The notes beneath the pieces are model-generated. The model was not told the DNA's origin and made no database searches. It worked only from the letters and a program-made list of their open reading frames with translations. Made by a program: the position numbers and the translations under genes. A stretch of 7,273 nt of DNA, from positions 1-7,273 of the forward strand of contig JAQGKJ010000868.1 of the NCBI GenBank assembly GCA_028290165.1. The letters are read 5' to 3'. The stretch comes from Bradyrhizobium sp. Its GTDB lineage: Bacteria; Pseudomonadota; Alphaproteobacteria; Rhizobiales; Xanthobacteraceae. Every line of letters begins with the position of its first letter. The stretch's first letter is position 1. Of the stretch, positions 7,033 through 7,273 are shown one piece after another.

Positions 7033-7273
7033 TCATCTCGGCGGAGGGCAAGGTTGACCGTTTGGAAGCGTGCACGGCTTTGCTGCCGCCGGAGGTGGCG
7101 GAGCAGGACGCGCAACGGGGGGCGGTGGTGGCGGCGGCGGCGGAGCCGGCCGCGCAACTGGAGGCGGGGGTGGCGGCGGCGGAGCTGGTCGCGCAACAGG
7201 AGGGGGCGGCGGCGGAGCCGGTCGCGCAACAGGAGGTGGCGGCGGCGGAGCCGGTCGCGCAACAGGAGGGGGG
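7033..7273 (-). CDS. C-terminus of a proline-rich repeat protein, N-terminus outside window
   Basis: On the minus strand the frame is open from the window edge to a TGA at 7033-7035, giving 79 residues. They consist of five copies of a PVARPAPPPP-type unit followed by a non-repetitive tail, AAAKPCTLPNGQPCPPPR, with two cysteines in a C-x7-C arrangement. Differences between copies fall at third codon positions in this frame (CGA/CGG/CGT for Arg, CCG/CCA/CCT for Pro), consistent with purifying selection on the peptide. The complementary plus-strand Gly frame shares the same wobble positions and is also open, but it begins right after a stop (7055-7057), has only a GTG at 7070 and lacks a ribosome-binding site. 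The minus frame is therefore preferred. Such Pro-rich tails are typical of envelope or cell-surface linkers; the function of the missing N-terminal domain is unknown. Confidence 0.6.
   Translation of the reverse strand, partial: PPPVARPAPPPPPPVARPAPPPPPPVARPAPPPPPPPPVARPAPPPPPPPPPVARPAPPPPAAAKPCTLPNGQPCPPPR
7091..7273. repeat. Imperfect tandem repeat, 33-42 bases per unit, G-rich on the plus strand
   Basis: The core CGCGCAAC recurs at 7109, 7151, 7190, 7223 and 7256, giving periods of 42, 39, 33 and 33 bases, all multiples of three. Between cores lie GGC/GGA/GGT runs of varying length. The array runs off the right edge, so the copy number is a minimum of five. The two right-most full units are nearly identical, suggesting recent duplication or slippage. 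Confidence 0.9.

Noticed and set aside
6801..7262. Minus-strand frame starting with an Arg/Leu-rich repeat
   Set aside because: Its repeat half is an out-of-frame reading of the Pro-repeat array. The Pro frame has wobble-only variation and a sensible tail and stop, whereas this frame gives low-complexity RRRLLLRDR-type sequence and then an unremarkable stretch.
7070..7273. Plus-strand Gly-rich (GGGGAGRATG) frame resembling a glycine-repeat protein
   Set aside because: A stop lies immediately upstream (7055-7057), the only start is a GTG with no properly spaced ribosome-binding site, and the opposite strand offers a better coding explanation.

Overview
The window is a GC-rich stretch of an alphaproteobacterial chromosome. 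The most likely source is a Bradyrhizobium/Rhodopseudomonas-type genome. This rests on codon use dominated by G/C in third position, on protein families that look familiar from that group (YcjX plus TIGR01620/DUF697, an alphaproteobacterial-style hemolysin III protein, a small secreted Gly/Pro-rich protein), and on two extragenic palindromic repeats of kinds I recall as abundant there. The species assignment is inference; no rRNA, tRNA, phage, IS or CRISPR marker is present.

Layout from left to right. Positions 1-197 (+) hold the C-terminus of a probable acyl-CoA dehydratase/hydratase (MaoC/HTD2, FAS1-like dehydratase type). A hairpin-forming extragenic repeat follows (203-322). Next is a complete thiamine-diphosphate decarboxylase closely resembling benzoylformate decarboxylase (361-1986, +, TTG start). 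A second, unrelated extragenic palindrome (about 2007-2168) fills the gap after it. On the minus strand, a hemolysin III/TrhA (PAQR-fold) membrane protein (3022-3717) and a short-chain dehydrogenase (2200-2994) form a probable two-gene operon with a 27-nt gap. Diverging from it on the plus strand are ycjX-like (3898-5367) and ycjF-like/DUF697 (5364-6389) genes, coupled by a 4-base ATGA overlap. A hairpin at 6422-6441 separates these from a convergent small secreted protein (6481-6768, -) with a signal peptide, glycine zipper and polyproline tract. At the right edge (7033-7273, -) is the C-terminus of a proline-rich protein built of PVARPAPPPP repeats; its start lies outside the window.

How the genes fit together: the YcjX/YcjF pair is a clear functional unit (P-loop NTPase plus membrane partner; the E. 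coli homologues belong to the phage-shock locus). The dehydratase fragment and the ThDP decarboxylase lie in the same direction and could both act in acid/CoA-ester catabolism, but a repeat separates them, so co-transcription is uncertain. I see no obvious novel multi-gene system. The points most worth a second look are residue-level: two His-to-Asn changes at the expected zinc site of the TrhA-like protein, an Asn-to-His change in the SDR catalytic tetrad, an altered substrate pocket in the decarboxylase, and the tandem proline repeat at the right edge.
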